From assembly GCF_005298175.1 (NCBI RefSeq), contig NZ_SZYH01000001.1, positions 2,542,001 through 2,606,000 on the forward strand: DNA of 64,000 nucleotides, read 5' to 3'. Under the pieces are notes generated by a model. It was not told the DNA's origin. It did not search any database and was given only the letters and a program-made list of their open reading frames with translations. Both the position numbers and the translations under genes were made by a program. The stretch is from Marinobacter panjinensis. Lineage in GTDB: Bacteria > Pseudomonadota > Gammaproteobacteria > Pseudomonadales > Oleiphilaceae. Positions within the stretch are counted from its first letter, which is position 1. Each line of letters opens with the position of its first letter. Below are positions 53,582 to 63,318 of the stretch, one piece after another.

Positions 53582-54616
53582 ATGGAAAACCCCGAACTGA
53601 CAGGGAAAGGACACCTTCTGGCGCTGCCACACCTGTGGGCACCACTGCTGGTCCTCGCCGCCGGCCTGGCAATTACCGGCTTCACGGCCCAGGCTCTGGG
53701 AAAGCAGGCCCGCGCCTTGGCCGAAGAGGTCTATCACCGACAGCACAACACCCTTGTTGCCCGACTGAGCGGCTACGAGGAGCTCCCTCCCTTAGCTACC
53801 GCTGGGCCTGTACCCGAGCAGCCAGTGAACGACTCGGCATCCGTCGAACTCTGGCTCGCAGCCGTGTTCAAAAACTCTGTGCCAGGCATGCTGAACCTGC
53901 GGATTGATACTCTTGAACGACATACCAAGACTCCGCTGTTTCAGACCATTCATACCGCAAACCCGGACCGATCCCGGTCACTGCGTTCGGAAATCGCCAT
54001 CGGGGAACATCGCTGGCTGCTAACCACCATGCCTGATACCCGGTTCCTGGAACGCCCGGCGCGACAGTCTTTTCGATTCGTGTGGCTGGCGGGCCTGGTA
54101 ACAACCCTTCTGGCAACGCTGGTTCTGGTCCTGCTGTGCCTGCGATTGCGGCGCTGGCAGACCCATTACCACACTGCCAACAAGGGGCGTGAGGAATTCC
54201 AGCAGCAAATCCACAATATGCAGGTTGAAAAATCGATTCTGCGGCAGGCGTTGAATGATAGCGAACAGCGCAGTCGCGACCTGGTAGCGCTTTCCGGGGC
54301 GACGATCTGCGAGCTGGATGAGGAAGCCAACACCGGATACATCTCCCCCCAGGTGGCTGATCTGTTGCAAATGGCACCGACTGATCTTACCGGGCGGCCC
54401 TTCGAACAACTGGTGGTCCCGGATTGCCTGAACAATTTCCGCAGGACACTCCAGGCCTCGCGGCAGGAGCAGCAGATACAGCGTATTGACCTGAAACTTC
54501 TGGATGCCGACGACCAGCGGGTTCCGGTAACCCTTCGGGTTCTGGCATTGCGGGATACGTTGCACGGTTTCAGCGGCTACCGTCTCAGCCTTCAGCCCTG
54601 TACTCAGGCAACGTAG
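53582..54616 (+). CDS. Membrane PAS-domain protein without an output domain
   Basis: Protein of 344 residues. A membrane helix at residues 18-38 (LWAPLLVLAAGLAITGF) and another near 165-185 (VWLAGLVTTLLATLVLVLLCL) flank a periplasmic sensor-like domain of about 125 residues. A coiled coil (NKGREEFQQQIHNMQVEKS) then leads to a PAS domain (residues 225-340: LSGATICELDEEANTGYISP). The protein ends after the PAS fold, with no kinase, GGDEF, EAL or methyl-accepting part. It resembles the front half of a hybrid sensor. No stop or frameshift is apparent. It may signal by partner binding. Function unknown. Confidence 0.75.
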   Translation: MENPELTGKGHLLALPHLWAPLLVLAAGLAITGFTAQALGKQARALAEEVYHRQHNTLVARLSGYEELPPLATAGPVPEQPVNDSASVELWLAAVFKNSVPGMLNLRIDTLERHTKTPLFQTIHTANPDRSRSLRSEIAIGEHRWLLTTMPDTRFLERPARQSFRFVWLAGLVTTLLATLVLVLLCLRLRRWQTHYHTANKGREEFQQQIHNMQVEKSILRQALNDSEQRSRDLVALSGATICELDEEANTGYISPQVADLLQMAPTDLTGRPFEQLVVPDCLNNFRRTLQASRQEQQIQRIDLKLLDADDQRVPVTLRVLALRDTLHGFSGYRLSLQPCTQAT

Positions 54617-54652
54617 CCTGGTTTTCAGGTGCAGGCTGACGATTGAGAGTTA

Positions 54653-55747
54653 TCAGCGCTTCCCATCCAGAGGCCGCAATACGTCTTTAAGGCGGCCGGA
54701 TTCCACCAGTTCCAGGAACTCGTCACCCAGGCGGTCGCTCTCGGCGATGGCCTTGCGCCAGGCGCGCTCGCGGCCGGCGTCGTCGCCGAGGTAACGCTCG
54801 AAATCCTTGCGGTCCGGCAGTTTTTTGTCCGGCAGCGACTCCAGGTATTCCGGTGACGGCGACACCAGCAGAACATCCTGCAACCGGGTGGCGTCGCCGC
54901 GGCGCCAGGGCAGGGTTTTGTCGAACCAGCCCGGAACCACCTTATCGGTGAAATGGGGATAGAGGATAACGCCAGGCTGTTCGTAGGGCAGATCCAGGTG
55001 GTAATCCAGCAAGCCGCCGTCGCGGTAGAGACCATCTGGAGCGCCGGGGATGTTACGCACCCCTGACATCACCATGGGAATAGAGGCGGACGCCAGCAGG
55101 GCCGGCATCAGGTTGTCGCGACTCAGGGCTACTTCGTGGCTGGGGAAATCCACCAGTTTGGCCAGCGGTGCTTTAACCCGGGCGTCGTGGATGATACCGC
55201 GCTCCATAAAGCGGCCCAGGTGGCGGCGGCTGACCATGTTGGCACTGATGGCATTCATCAGGCCCAGGCTGAGGCGCCCCCTGGTATCGTGCTCCAGCAT
55301 GCCGCGGCTGCGAACAACGACAATGTTCAGGCGGTACCAGGGGTGGTTGAGGATATGGTCTTCACAGCCGGCCAGCAGCTCCTCCAGGAACAACACGCTC
55401 CTGCGGCTGACTTCTGCCATGCTGACGCCCTTGGCGAAGCGCTGGGAGGTGTACAGGTCTGCCAGACGGGCCAGCTGTTCCTTGGGGTCGTCCGTTGACG
55501 CTACCGCGGCAAACCGCCAGCTACCGATGGAGGAGCCGATCAGCGAGCGCACCTGGGGTACAGCAGGTAGAAATTCTCCGAATATGGCCTTGTCCAGGCC
55601 GGAAATACCCAGTGCCTTGGGGCCCCCTGCCGCTCCGGGAACCACATGCACATCGGCTGCGGTAAACGGCTGTTGCTGCAACCGTTCAAAAGCACGGCTG
55701 CCAGCGCGAATGGTCAGCCCTGGCGGTCGGGTGTGAACAGCGGTCAT
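54653..55747 (-). CDS. Patatin-like phospholipase
   Basis: Patatin-family lipid acyl hydrolase candidate of 364 residues. The nucleophile elbow is GSSIGSW (G-x-S-x-G), with the oxyanion-hole Gly-rich loop GAAGGPKAL before it, and the catalytic Asp is in the DGG motif (YRDGGLLDYHLDLP). No signal peptide is visible. ATG 55747 with AAGGAG five bases upstream is preferred over a start 23 codons earlier. It converges on the PAS gene. The substrate is not predictable; some family members act as bacterial effectors, but there is no secretion gene nearby. Confidence 0.85.
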   Translation of the reverse strand: MTAVHTRPPGLTIRAGSRAFERLQQQPFTAADVHVVPGAAGGPKALGISGLDKAIFGEFLPAVPQVRSLIGSSIGSWRFAAVASTDDPKEQLARLADLYTSQRFAKGVSMAEVSRRSVLFLEELLAGCEDHILNHPWYRLNIVVVRSRGMLEHDTRGRLSLGLMNAISANMVSRRHLGRFMERGIIHDARVKAPLAKLVDFPSHEVALSRDNLMPALLASASIPMVMSGVRNIPGAPDGLYRDGGLLDYHLDLPYEQPGVILYPHFTDKVVPGWFDKTLPWRRGDATRLQDVLLVSPSPEYLESLPDKKLPDRKDFERYLGDDAGRERAWRKAIAESDRLGDEFLELVESGRLKDVLRPLDGKR

Positions 55748-55922
55748 AACGGCTCCTTGCTCAGAACCCGCAAGTTTATCGAACTGCAGGCCGGGCAGCC
55801 ATAGCGGTGGCGGCATTCATGTCGGCACTGAAAACCGGCTTTCTTCTCGGGAAGGTCGTGCTAGACTTCCGAAAAGCCTGGGTCAGGTGGTTTGGCCCCA
55901 CCATAGACAGCCGGAGTATGCT

Positions 55923-56987
55923 GTGAACCCTCTTTCCGCCACAAGCAACCTGGCTTCAAATCCCACCCTTGCGGTACTTGGCTTCAAACGTCAGATCGTT
56001 TACCACCTGCACTTCTGGGCCTTTGTAGCCGTTGCTCCTCTGGTGATGGTGCAGTGGCGACAGGGCAATATTGTGCTGGCGTTACTGCTGATCCTGTTTT
56101 GCCTGAATGCGGTTGCTGTCATTGCGTTTCTGCGGTTCCGCAGTACCTATTTCCTGCAGGGGCGGCTGTTCCCCATCCTCGCGGTCATCTGCGCTGCTTA
56201 TTCCACCATGATCAATGGGCATGCCGGGCTTTACTGGGCGTACCCCGCCGCTGCGGCGCTGTTTTTCCTGCTTCCTCTGAAGGAGGCCACCGTCAGCAAT
56301 ATTGTGTTTGTGATCAGCATGTCAGTGGTGTCATTTATTACCCTTCCGGAGGCTGATTTCTGGCGCATCACCTTTTCCCTGGGCCTGACCTGCCTTTTCG
56401 TGATGATCTTTGCCTGGCTGGTAGGGCGGCTGCAGGCAGAGCTGACTCGACTGGCCACCACCGACCCTCTTACAGGTTGTCTTAACCGGTCTCAGCTGGC
56501 AGACATCCTCAATAGCCAGATTCAGATGCGCGAACGCTATGAGCGGGTATCCAGCCTGATATTGCTGGACATGGACTATTTCAAGATTATCAACGACCGG
56601 TGGGGGCACCTGGCCGGCGACAGGGTTCTGCAGGAACTGTCTTCCAGGCTGCGCAAGCGGCTGAGGGAGAGCGACCAACTGTTCCGCATTGGCGGCGAGG
56701 AGTTCATGCTGGTGCTGCCGGAAACGCGCCAGAAAGACGCCGACAAGGTCGCCCGGGAGCTGCTTACAAACATCAGCGCCCGCCCCTTCGTTGAAGGTAT
56801 CCAGGTTACCGCCAGCGCCAGCGTGGCGGAAGTGGACAAGGGCGAGACCTGGTCCGTGTGGCTTAACCGGGCAGACCAGGCACTCTATGAAGCCAAGGCC
56901 AGGGGTCGGAATCAGGTAGCCAACGCCGTCAGGCGTCAGGAAGTCACACCACCTGAAGGCGCGGATCCACAGTTAGCCGATGCCTAG
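55923..56987 (+). CDS. Membrane diguanylate cyclase (GGDEF)
   Basis: Protein of 354 residues. The N-terminal half has about six membrane helices with short loops; the C-terminal half is a GGDEF domain (TTDPLTGCLNRSQL, LDMDYFKIINDRWGHLAGD). The active-site variant is GGEEF, which is functional in known enzymes. An inhibitory I-site RESD stands five residues before it, so product inhibition is expected. It should make cyclic-di-GMP. The GTG start at 55923 has GGAG six bases upstream. Confidence 0.92.
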   Translation: MNPLSATSNLASNPTLAVLGFKRQIVYHLHFWAFVAVAPLVMVQWRQGNIVLALLLILFCLNAVAVIAFLRFRSTYFLQGRLFPILAVICAAYSTMINGHAGLYWAYPAAAALFFLLPLKEATVSNIVFVISMSVVSFITLPEADFWRITFSLGLTCLFVMIFAWLVGRLQAELTRLATTDPLTGCLNRSQLADILNSQIQMRERYERVSSLILLDMDYFKIINDRWGHLAGDRVLQELSSRLRKRLRESDQLFRIGGEEFMLVLPETRQKDADKVARELLTNISARPFVEGIQVTASASVAEVDKGETWSVWLNRADQALYEAKARGRNQVANAVRRQEVTPPEGADPQLADA

Positions 56988-56999
56988 TGTCCCGTCTGG

Positions 57000-57917
57000 C
57001 TATTTCGTTTGCCGGCAAAACTCCCGCCAGGCCCGGTAGACCTCGGCGGCACTCTCGAAATGCGGGTAGTGGCCGACATTGCGCAGGCTGACAACATCAG
57101 CATGCGGTATGAGCTCGCGATAACGCCTTGCCATTGCCGCGCCTGAAACCGGGTCCGCCACACCCGAGATCAGCCTCATCGGCTGCTTTGCATTCTGTAG
57201 CGCGCCTACCCAGCGATGGCGGTGGCAACGGCGCTCTTCCATGAAATGAATCAGTTTGTGCAGGATGCCCCGGCCATTGTTGTAGGTCAGCAGATACCAG
57301 AAATCATCCATGTCTTTCGAAACAGGCGCGTTAACCTCGCCAAACAGACGCCGGAAACTGCGCTCAAAGGTACGACGGGACAGTCCCCGGCTGATCAATC
57401 CACCCAGAGGACTGCGCAGGAGTTTCTGTATCAGTAAGGGGTTGTGTACCTCCGGGAACAGCGCCCCGTTGAGAAAACCGACGCGGGTGATGGCAAATGG
57501 CAACACACCTTCCTGGTCACGAGCCAGTATTTCCTGAGCCACACTACAGCCATAATCGTGGGCCAGGATGCTGACCTCTTTTAACCCGAGGCCGGCAATC
57601 CATCCCTCAATCATGTCTGCCTGGTCTTCAATACTGTAATCGTACAGCGCCGGCTTGTCAGAGAAGCCGAAGCCCAGCATATCCAGCGCGAATACCGCAT
57701 GATGTTGAGTCAGCATTGGCCACAGCCGGTGCCAGTCCCAGCTCGCAGTGGGAAAGCCATGAAGCAGTACCAGGGCATCGCCCTGCCCTGCCATGCGGCT
57801 GAATATGGCATGCCCCCCGTAAGAGAACCATTTCCCCTCTTGCTGCCACCCTTCCAGAGTCCCTTCCCCTGCGCCGTTGCGTGGCTGGCCATGAGCTCCT
57901 GGTATCACCTGTTCCAT
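57000..57917 (-). CDS. Alpha/beta hydrolase with Asp nucleophile (epoxide hydrolase-like)
   Basis: Protein of 305 residues of the alpha/beta-hydrolase fold. The oxyanion segment is LLHGFPTASWDW. At the nucleophile elbow the sequence is LAHDYGCSVA, so the nucleophile is Asp rather than Ser, as in epoxide hydrolases and haloalkane dehalogenases. The final His is in NVGHYPHFESA. The first 25 residues look unstructured. It converges on the cyclase gene, with 12 bases between their ends. Activity beyond the general class cannot be named. Confidence 0.82.
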   Translation of the reverse strand: MEQVIPGAHGQPRNGAGEGTLEGWQQEGKWFSYGGHAIFSRMAGQGDALVLLHGFPTASWDWHRLWPMLTQHHAVFALDMLGFGFSDKPALYDYSIEDQADMIEGWIAGLGLKEVSILAHDYGCSVAQEILARDQEGVLPFAITRVGFLNGALFPEVHNPLLIQKLLRSPLGGLISRGLSRRTFERSFRRLFGEVNAPVSKDMDDFWYLLTYNNGRGILHKLIHFMEERRCHRHRWVGALQNAKQPMRLISGVADPVSGAAMARRYRELIPHADVVSLRNVGHYPHFESAAEVYRAWREFCRQTK

Positions 57918-58111
57918 TCCGGTTTCCTGAAACCTGCCTGAGTGTGGAACTCTAAATCAATCCACCCATCCCTTCCATATCTGGTATGGCATTTTGCGAA
58001 ACGGGTCGGTCAGGGTGGTCTTTTTCAACTCGGTAGCCGTAAATCTGGAGGACATTGGCAAATTCCCTTAAGCTTTCGCCTTTGAACCGACTTTTAACTC
58101 CGGAAGCCTCT

Positions 58112-58678
58112 ATGACCAACAAGCTTGACGACCTGGCCAGCCATTTCCAGCAGATTATCGCCGGCCTGGGTGAAGATCCCGGCCGCGAGGGCCTGCAAAA
58201 CACACCGCTGAGGGCGGCAAAGGCGATGCAGTTTCTCACCCAGGGATACAGGCAAAGCCTTGCGGACCTGGTCAACGATGCCGTTTTCGAGTCCGCCATG
58301 GATGAAATGGTGGTGGTTCAGGACATCGAGCTTTACAGCATGTGCGAACACCACATGCTGCCGTTTATCGGGAAGTGCCACATTGCCTACCTGCCTCAGG
58401 GCAAGGTGCTGGGCCTGTCCAAATTCGCGCGCATTGTTGACATGTATGCCCGGCGGCTTCAGATCCAGGAGAACCTGACCCGTGAAATTGCCGAGGCCGT
58501 GGAAATGGTCACCGGTGCCAAGGGAGTCGCTGTGGTTATAGAGGCCCAGCACATGTGCATGATGATGCGTGGTGTGGAAAAGCAGAACTCCCGCATGAAG
58601 ACGTCGATGATGCTGGGCCAGTTCCGGAAGTCACAGGCCACACGGACTGAATTCCTCACGCTGATTCGGGATCGCTGA
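58112..58678 (+). CDS. folE: GTP cyclohydrolase I
   Basis: First enzyme of tetrahydrofolate/pterin synthesis, converting GTP to dihydroneopterin triphosphate; 188 residues. Zinc ligands are in [20 protein letters not shown] and [15 protein letters not shown] 58112 ([12 protein letters not shown]) is the likely start; an open extension upstream lacks family similarity. It is 27 bases from folX, and the two act in sequence. Confidence 0.96.
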   Translation: MTNKLDDLASHFQQIIAGLGEDPGREGLQNTPLRAAKAMQFLTQGYRQSLADLVNDAVFESAMDEMVVVQDIELYSMCEHHMLPFIGKCHIAYLPQGKVLGLSKFARIVDMYARRLQIQENLTREIAEAVEMVTGAKGVAVVIEAQHMCMMMRGVEKQNSRMKTSMMLGQFRKSQATRTEFLTLIRDR

Positions 58679-58705
58679 ACATTCCATGGGTAATCGGGAG
58701 ACCAG

Positions 58706-59086
58706 ATGACTGCAGTAACCGGAAATCACCAGGCAACCGTGCGTATAAAGGACCTGCTGCTACGCGCCTATATCGGTATCAAGGACGAGGAAATCAACAA
58801 TCGGCAGGATGTACTGATCAATGTCCGGCTGACCTACAATGCCGCGGACGCCATTAACCAGAACGATATCCGTGCAGCACTGAACTACCGCACCATTACC
58901 AAGCAGATCATCAGCCATGTAGACGGCAACCGCTTTGCCCTTCTGGAGCGCCTGACCCATGAAGTGCTCAGTATTGTTATGGAGCATGAGGCAGTCCGCT
59001 GGGCGGCAGTAGAAATCGACAAGCCCCATGCGTTACGCTACGCGGAATCGGTGTCCGTCTGTCTTGAGGCGCACCGTGCCACCTGA
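58706..59086 (+). CDS. folX: Dihydroneopterin triphosphate 2'-epimerase
   Basis: FolB/FolX-family protein of 126 residues, next to folE. It begins with [17 protein letters not shown], and [17 protein letters not shown] plus [11 protein letters not shown] match FolX better than FolB. FolX epimerises dihydroneopterin triphosphate to the monapterin form. A role as dihydroneopterin aldolase (FolB) cannot be fully excluded from sequence alone. Confidence 0.85.
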   Translation: MTAVTGNHQATVRIKDLLLRAYIGIKDEEINNRQDVLINVRLTYNAADAINQNDIRAALNYRTITKQIISHVDGNRFALLERLTHEVLSIVMEHEAVRWAAVEIDKPHALRYAESVSVCLEAHRAT

Positions 59087-59101
59087 CGAACCGGTACCTC
59101 C

Positions 59102-59542
59102 ATGTCCCGTAATAATCCCGAACAGCTACGCAGAATACTCGAAACCGTCCGCACCATTGCCCTGGTCGGCGCCAGTGACAAGTCCAACCGCCCCAGCCAT
59201 GAAGTGATGGCCTATCTTCAGGGGCGCGGATACCGTGTGATCCCGGTAAATCCCAGGCTGGCGGGTAAAACAGTGCTCGGGGAAACCGTCTATCCTGATC
59301 TTGCTTCTGTTACCACACCCGTGGACATGGCGGATCTTTTTCTCGCGCCAGATCGCACCGATCCGGTCATTGATGCCGCGATCAAACAGGAGATCCCGGT
59401 GGTCTGGATGCAAATCGGTGTCCTCAATGAAGAAGGAGCGTTGCGAGCCGAAAATGCGGGCGTCATTGTTGTCATGGATAAATGCCCCAAGCAGGAAATC
59501 CCGCGCCTTGGCGTCCCTCCTGTGGCACAACCCGCCACGTGA
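59102..59542 (+). CDS. CoA-binding domain protein (YccU-like)
   Basis: Rossmann-fold CoA-binding protein of 146 residues, similar in layout to YccU: IALVGASDKSNRPSHEVM, YLQGRGYRVIPVNP, and the C-terminal VVMDKCPKQEIPRLG. These proteins resemble the CoA-binding part of succinyl-CoA synthetase, but their function is uncertain. It lies 16 bases after folX and may be co-transcribed with it. Confidence 0.88.
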   Translation: MSRNNPEQLRRILETVRTIALVGASDKSNRPSHEVMAYLQGRGYRVIPVNPRLAGKTVLGETVYPDLASVTTPVDMADLFLAPDRTDPVIDAAIKQEIPVVWMQIGVLNEEGALRAENAGVIVVMDKCPKQEIPRLGVPPVAQPAT

Positions 59543-59636
59543 TTTCGTTGCCGCCTGGCGCCTTTAACCACGCACCTGTCCCGGACACTGGATTTCTGAC
59601 ATAATCGAGTCAGACAATCAGAAGACTGGCAGAGCC

Positions 59637-60944
59637 ATGTGGTTCCGACGTAAAACCAGCAAAAAGCCTTCACGAAGGCCAACAATCCATCCCCAGCCAG
59701 GGACCCTGGCGCCTGATACCATGTCCCGCATTCAGCGGGTCAGGCTACCGGTGGATCTGCTCACCCCGGGAATGCGGGTGGTCAAACTGGATCGCCCCTG
59801 GACAGAAGTTCCCGTGTTGTTCCAGGGCTTTACCATCGAGACCCCCGACCAGGCCCGTATTCTCCGCCAGTACTGCGAATGGGTACTCGTCGAAGGCGAT
59901 GACGAGATACTGTCGAGTGCACTGGACAAGGTGGCGTTGCACAAACAACGCACTTCCAGACCGATGTCTGAAACCCGGCCACTGTCGAAAGAAATACCTC
60001 GCGCCCGCAAGGCATGGAACAATACGCAAGTCTTTGTAGAGCAGGTGACCCGTAACATTGAACTGGGCAATGACCTGAACCTGCAGGATGCCCGCCCCAT
60101 CATTCGTGACTGCGTTGAAAGCATCAAGGCGAACGCCAGCGCGATGTTCTGGATGAGCCGCATCAAGTCCCGGGACGCCTACACAGCCGAGCACTGCCTG
60201 CGCGTTGCCATTTTTACGGTGGCGTTTGCCCGTTTTCTGGGTATGCCGGACGAAGACCTGGAAATTGCCGGCATGTGTGGCCTGCTTCATGATCTCGGCA
60301 AACTGAAGGTGCCACCAGAGATACTCAACAAGCCGGGTGCACTTAGCCGCGAAGAATTCGCCATCATGCAGCAACACACCACCTTCGGCTATGAGCTGTT
60401 ACGCGCAGACACCACGCTCGACCCGATCATTCGCGATGTCACCCGTCACCATCACGAGCGCATCGATGGTTCTGGCTACCCGCAACAACTGCAGGAGTGG
60501 CAGATCAGTCGTTTCGCCCGCCTGGTGTCGATTGTCGACGCCTTTGATGCAATGACCAGCGACCGCTGCTACCGGGATGGCATTCCCGCGTCTGACGCCA
60601 TCCGCATTCTGTACCAGAACCGTGGCAGACAGTTCGATACCGACATGGTCGAAGCCTTTATCCGCATGGTCGGTATTTACCCGCCGGGAACCCTGGTAGA
60701 ACTGACCACCGGAGAAGTGGCACTGATTGTTGCGGTACACCCTGGCAAGAAACTCAAACCCAGGGTCGAGGTTCTTCTCGATACCGAGAAAAGGGCGGTT
60801 ACGCCGAGAACGATTGACCTGGCAAATCCGACGCCGGGAGAACAATCGGAGATTACTCGCCCACTCCCCGATGGCTCGTTCGGGATATCGTTGCAGGCAC
60901 GGATCCACCAATTAGTAACAGATCATCGCGTTTATCCCTCATGA
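59637..60944 (+). CDS. HD-GYP domain phosphodiesterase with DUF3391 N-terminus
   Basis: Cytoplasmic protein of 435 residues. The N-terminal 150 residues match DUF3391 (RLPVDLLTPGMRVVKLDRPW), followed by an HD-GYP domain with LLHDLGKLKVPPEIL, TRHHHERIDGSGYPQQL, and DAFDAMTSDRCYR. HD-GYP proteins hydrolyse cyclic-di-GMP to GMP. All HD and GYP residues look intact. The Lys/Arg-rich N-terminus (RRKTSKKPSRRP) may be an extension; an internal ATG at 59721 would begin MSRIQRVRLP. Confidence 0.92.
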   Translation: MWFRRKTSKKPSRRPTIHPQPGTLAPDTMSRIQRVRLPVDLLTPGMRVVKLDRPWTEVPVLFQGFTIETPDQARILRQYCEWVLVEGDDEILSSALDKVALHKQRTSRPMSETRPLSKEIPRARKAWNNTQVFVEQVTRNIELGNDLNLQDARPIIRDCVESIKANASAMFWMSRIKSRDAYTAEHCLRVAIFTVAFARFLGMPDEDLEIAGMCGLLHDLGKLKVPPEILNKPGALSREEFAIMQQHTTFGYELLRADTTLDPIIRDVTRHHHERIDGSGYPQQLQEWQISRFARLVSIVDAFDAMTSDRCYRDGIPASDAIRILYQNRGRQFDTDMVEAFIRMVGIYPPGTLVELTTGEVALIVAVHPGKKLKPRVEVLLDTEKRAVTPRTIDLANPTPGEQSEITRPLPDGSFGISLQARIHQLVTDHRVYPS

Positions 60945-60998
60945 TAGAATAAGCCCGGCCGATATGTTGTTCAGTAAATCAAGCAAACGGAGCACTTT

Positions 60999-63260
60999 GT
61001 GGACAAACCTGCCTCGGCGCTAACCCTGTTTATCAGGGGATTGCTGAACCCGGCATTTCCAGCACTGATTTTCCTGGTTTTCCTGGGAATTGCTCTGGTT
61101 TTGCAATACGGCATTGAAAAGCAGGATAGCTCCCAGATTCAGTCCAATCTGGACAGCGAAGCGCTGTCCATGGCCAGTCGCCTTGAGCGGGAATTTCTGG
61201 TTCATGTGGATGCCATTCGACGGATGGCAAAACGTCGGGAAGCCGCCCCGGACATGTCCCGTGAAACCTGGGAACGGGACGCCCGGAATTACCTGACTGA
61301 TTTTGGTGTCTACCAGGCGATCGAGTGGATTGACGAAAATTTTGTTATCCGCTGGATGGAACCTTACGGGGGCAATGAAGATGCCATCGGCTACAACGTT
61401 GCCTTCTCGCCGGAGCGCCGGCAAGCACTGGAAACAGCCAGGTCAACGGGCAATATTGATGTTTCCGGCGTCATCGACCTGAAGCAGGGTGGCAGCGGGC
61501 TGGTCATCTACGCGCCCGTACTCTCCGGGGAGGACAACGAAGGTTTTATTGCCGGCGTCTTCAAAATGGAAACCCTTGCCAGGCAGCTGCTGTCCGGACG
61601 CCCGTTGGAGTCCTTCCGCATTGATATCCTGGATAACAACAGCCCTGCCTACGTCCTCGGCCAGTCGATCGACGCGGATACCTCTTTCTCCAGCAACGCC
61701 AGTGTCGAACTGCCAACTTTGGACTGGACGCTGACCGTTACCCCTTCCGCGTCCTGGGTAAAAGATCATCGCAGCAACTGGCCCTTCGTTACCTTCGTGA
61801 TCATGCTGTGTATGGGGGTACTGACGAGCCTCACCACGCTGCTGGTACAGCAAATTCTCAAACGCAACCAGGCATTGCTGAAAACGCGGCGCGAGCTGGA
61901 TGCAGAAATCAGTCAGCGCCAGGCTGTACAACAGGACCTGGCGCGGCTTGAGACCACTGACACCCTCACCGGCCTGGCCAACCGCCGCTTTTTCATGGAA
62001 GACCTGGTTCACACTCTGAGCATTGCGGACAGGCAGATGCGTCAGGTGGCGCTGGTGATGATAGACCTCGACCGCTTCCAGATGCTCAACGACTCTCTCG
62101 GTCACCAGTTCGGAGATGAATTGCTGATCAAGGTGTCCGAGCGCCTCAACGCACTCAGCGATGAAAGGATCATGGTTGCGTATTCCGGCGGCGACGAATT
62201 CATGATCTGCCAACAGCATGTCGAAGACATAGACGACGTCATCAATCTGCTGGGCCAAATCAAACAGTGCTTTGAAGAGCCTTATCATGTTCAGGGCGAA
62301 AAGCATGGCGTTACCGCTACCATGGGGGTCGCGGTGTATCCCCAGAGCGGTCTGGACGCCGACACACTGATGCGAAATGCAGACGTGGCGTTGTACCGGG
62401 CCAAGGAGCAGGGCCGGAATACCTACCAATTCTATACCGAAGGCATGCAGGACCGGGAAGTCATGCGCCTTGAACTGGACAAAGACCTCGACCAGGCCCT
62501 GGCCAATGACGAATTCGTGCTTTACTTTCAGCCCCAGTTGGACCTCAACGATTCCTCCATCAACAGTGTGGAAGCCCTGATCCGCTGGAAACACCCCCGC
62601 AGAGGCCTGTTACCGCCGATCGATTTCATTCCCCTGGCTGAAGAAAGCGGGCGCATTACTGATATCGGCCGCTGGGTGGTCAAGGCCGCCTGTAGGCAGC
62701 TGGCTAATTGGCAGAACGGGCCTTATGCCAACCTGCGGATCGCCGTGAACCTGTCGGGCCGCGAACTGGATGACGAAGGCATTGTTGACCATATCCAGGA
62801 GACACTGGAAGCCCATGGAGTAACCGCGGATCGCCTGGAAGTGGAGCTGACGGAAGAGATTTTCATCCAGAATATAGAGCACAACCTCAATCAGCTCTCC
62901 AAGCTCCACAAACTGGGCGTACATCTGGCCATTGATGACTTTGGTGTGGGTTATTCTTCGCTGGGTTACCTGCGGGATTTTCCGGTTGACCTGCTGAAAA
63001 TCGACCGCTCCTTTATTACGGATGTCACTGAACGCCACGACGATGCAGTGATTACCCGCGCAGTCATCAATCTGGCCCATAATCTTGGCATTCAGGTGGT
63101 GGCCGAGGGCGTGGAAACCCGGGAACAGCTTAATTTTCTGAAAAATCATCGCTGCGATCTGATCCAGGGCTACTTCATCAGCCGCCCGGTTCCTGCCGCC
63201 GAACTGGAACAGGCGCTGAGTTCTGGCGTTCTGAATGTCGATACGCCGGTTGGTACCTGA
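60999..63260 (+). CDS. Membrane GGDEF-EAL protein with periplasmic CHASE-like sensor
   Basis: Protein of 753 residues: membrane helix near residues 20-38, a periplasmic CHASE-type domain (about 45-260), a second helix (FVTFVIMLCMGVLTSLTTLL), then GGDEF (TTDTLTGLANRRFFMEDL; intact SGGDEFM) and EAL (EALIRWKHPRRG, ELTEEIF, DDFGVGYSSLGYL, LLKIDRSFI, AEGVET). All EAL catalytic residues are visible, so phosphodiesterase activity is likely. The GGDEF half is intact at its signature but lacks an RxxD I-site. GTG 60999 has GGAG six bases upstream. It lies 54 bases after the HD-GYP gene on the same strand. Confidence 0.93.
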   Translation: MDKPASALTLFIRGLLNPAFPALIFLVFLGIALVLQYGIEKQDSSQIQSNLDSEALSMASRLEREFLVHVDAIRRMAKRREAAPDMSRETWERDARNYLTDFGVYQAIEWIDENFVIRWMEPYGGNEDAIGYNVAFSPERRQALETARSTGNIDVSGVIDLKQGGSGLVIYAPVLSGEDNEGFIAGVFKMETLARQLLSGRPLESFRIDILDNNSPAYVLGQSIDADTSFSSNASVELPTLDWTLTVTPSASWVKDHRSNWPFVTFVIMLCMGVLTSLTTLLVQQILKRNQALLKTRRELDAEISQRQAVQQDLARLETTDTLTGLANRRFFMEDLVHTLSIADRQMRQVALVMIDLDRFQMLNDSLGHQFGDELLIKVSERLNALSDERIMVAYSGGDEFMICQQHVEDIDDVINLLGQIKQCFEEPYHVQGEKHGVTATMGVAVYPQSGLDADTLMRNADVALYRAKEQGRNTYQFYTEGMQDREVMRLELDKDLDQALANDEFVLYFQPQLDLNDSSINSVEALIRWKHPRRGLLPPIDFIPLAEESGRITDIGRWVVKAACRQLANWQNGPYANLRIAVNLSGRELDDEGIVDHIQETLEAHGVTADRLEVELTEEIFIQNIEHNLNQLSKLHKLGVHLAIDDFGVGYSSLGYLRDFPVDLLKIDRSFITDVTERHDDAVITRAVINLAHNLGIQVVAEGVETREQLNFLKNHRCDLIQGYFISRPVPAAELEQALSSGVLNVDTPVGT

Positions 63261-63318
63261 TTGAAATGAGCGCCGCGAATCACCACTATTCCGGTATCAG
63301 CTTTCAAGGTACCGACTT

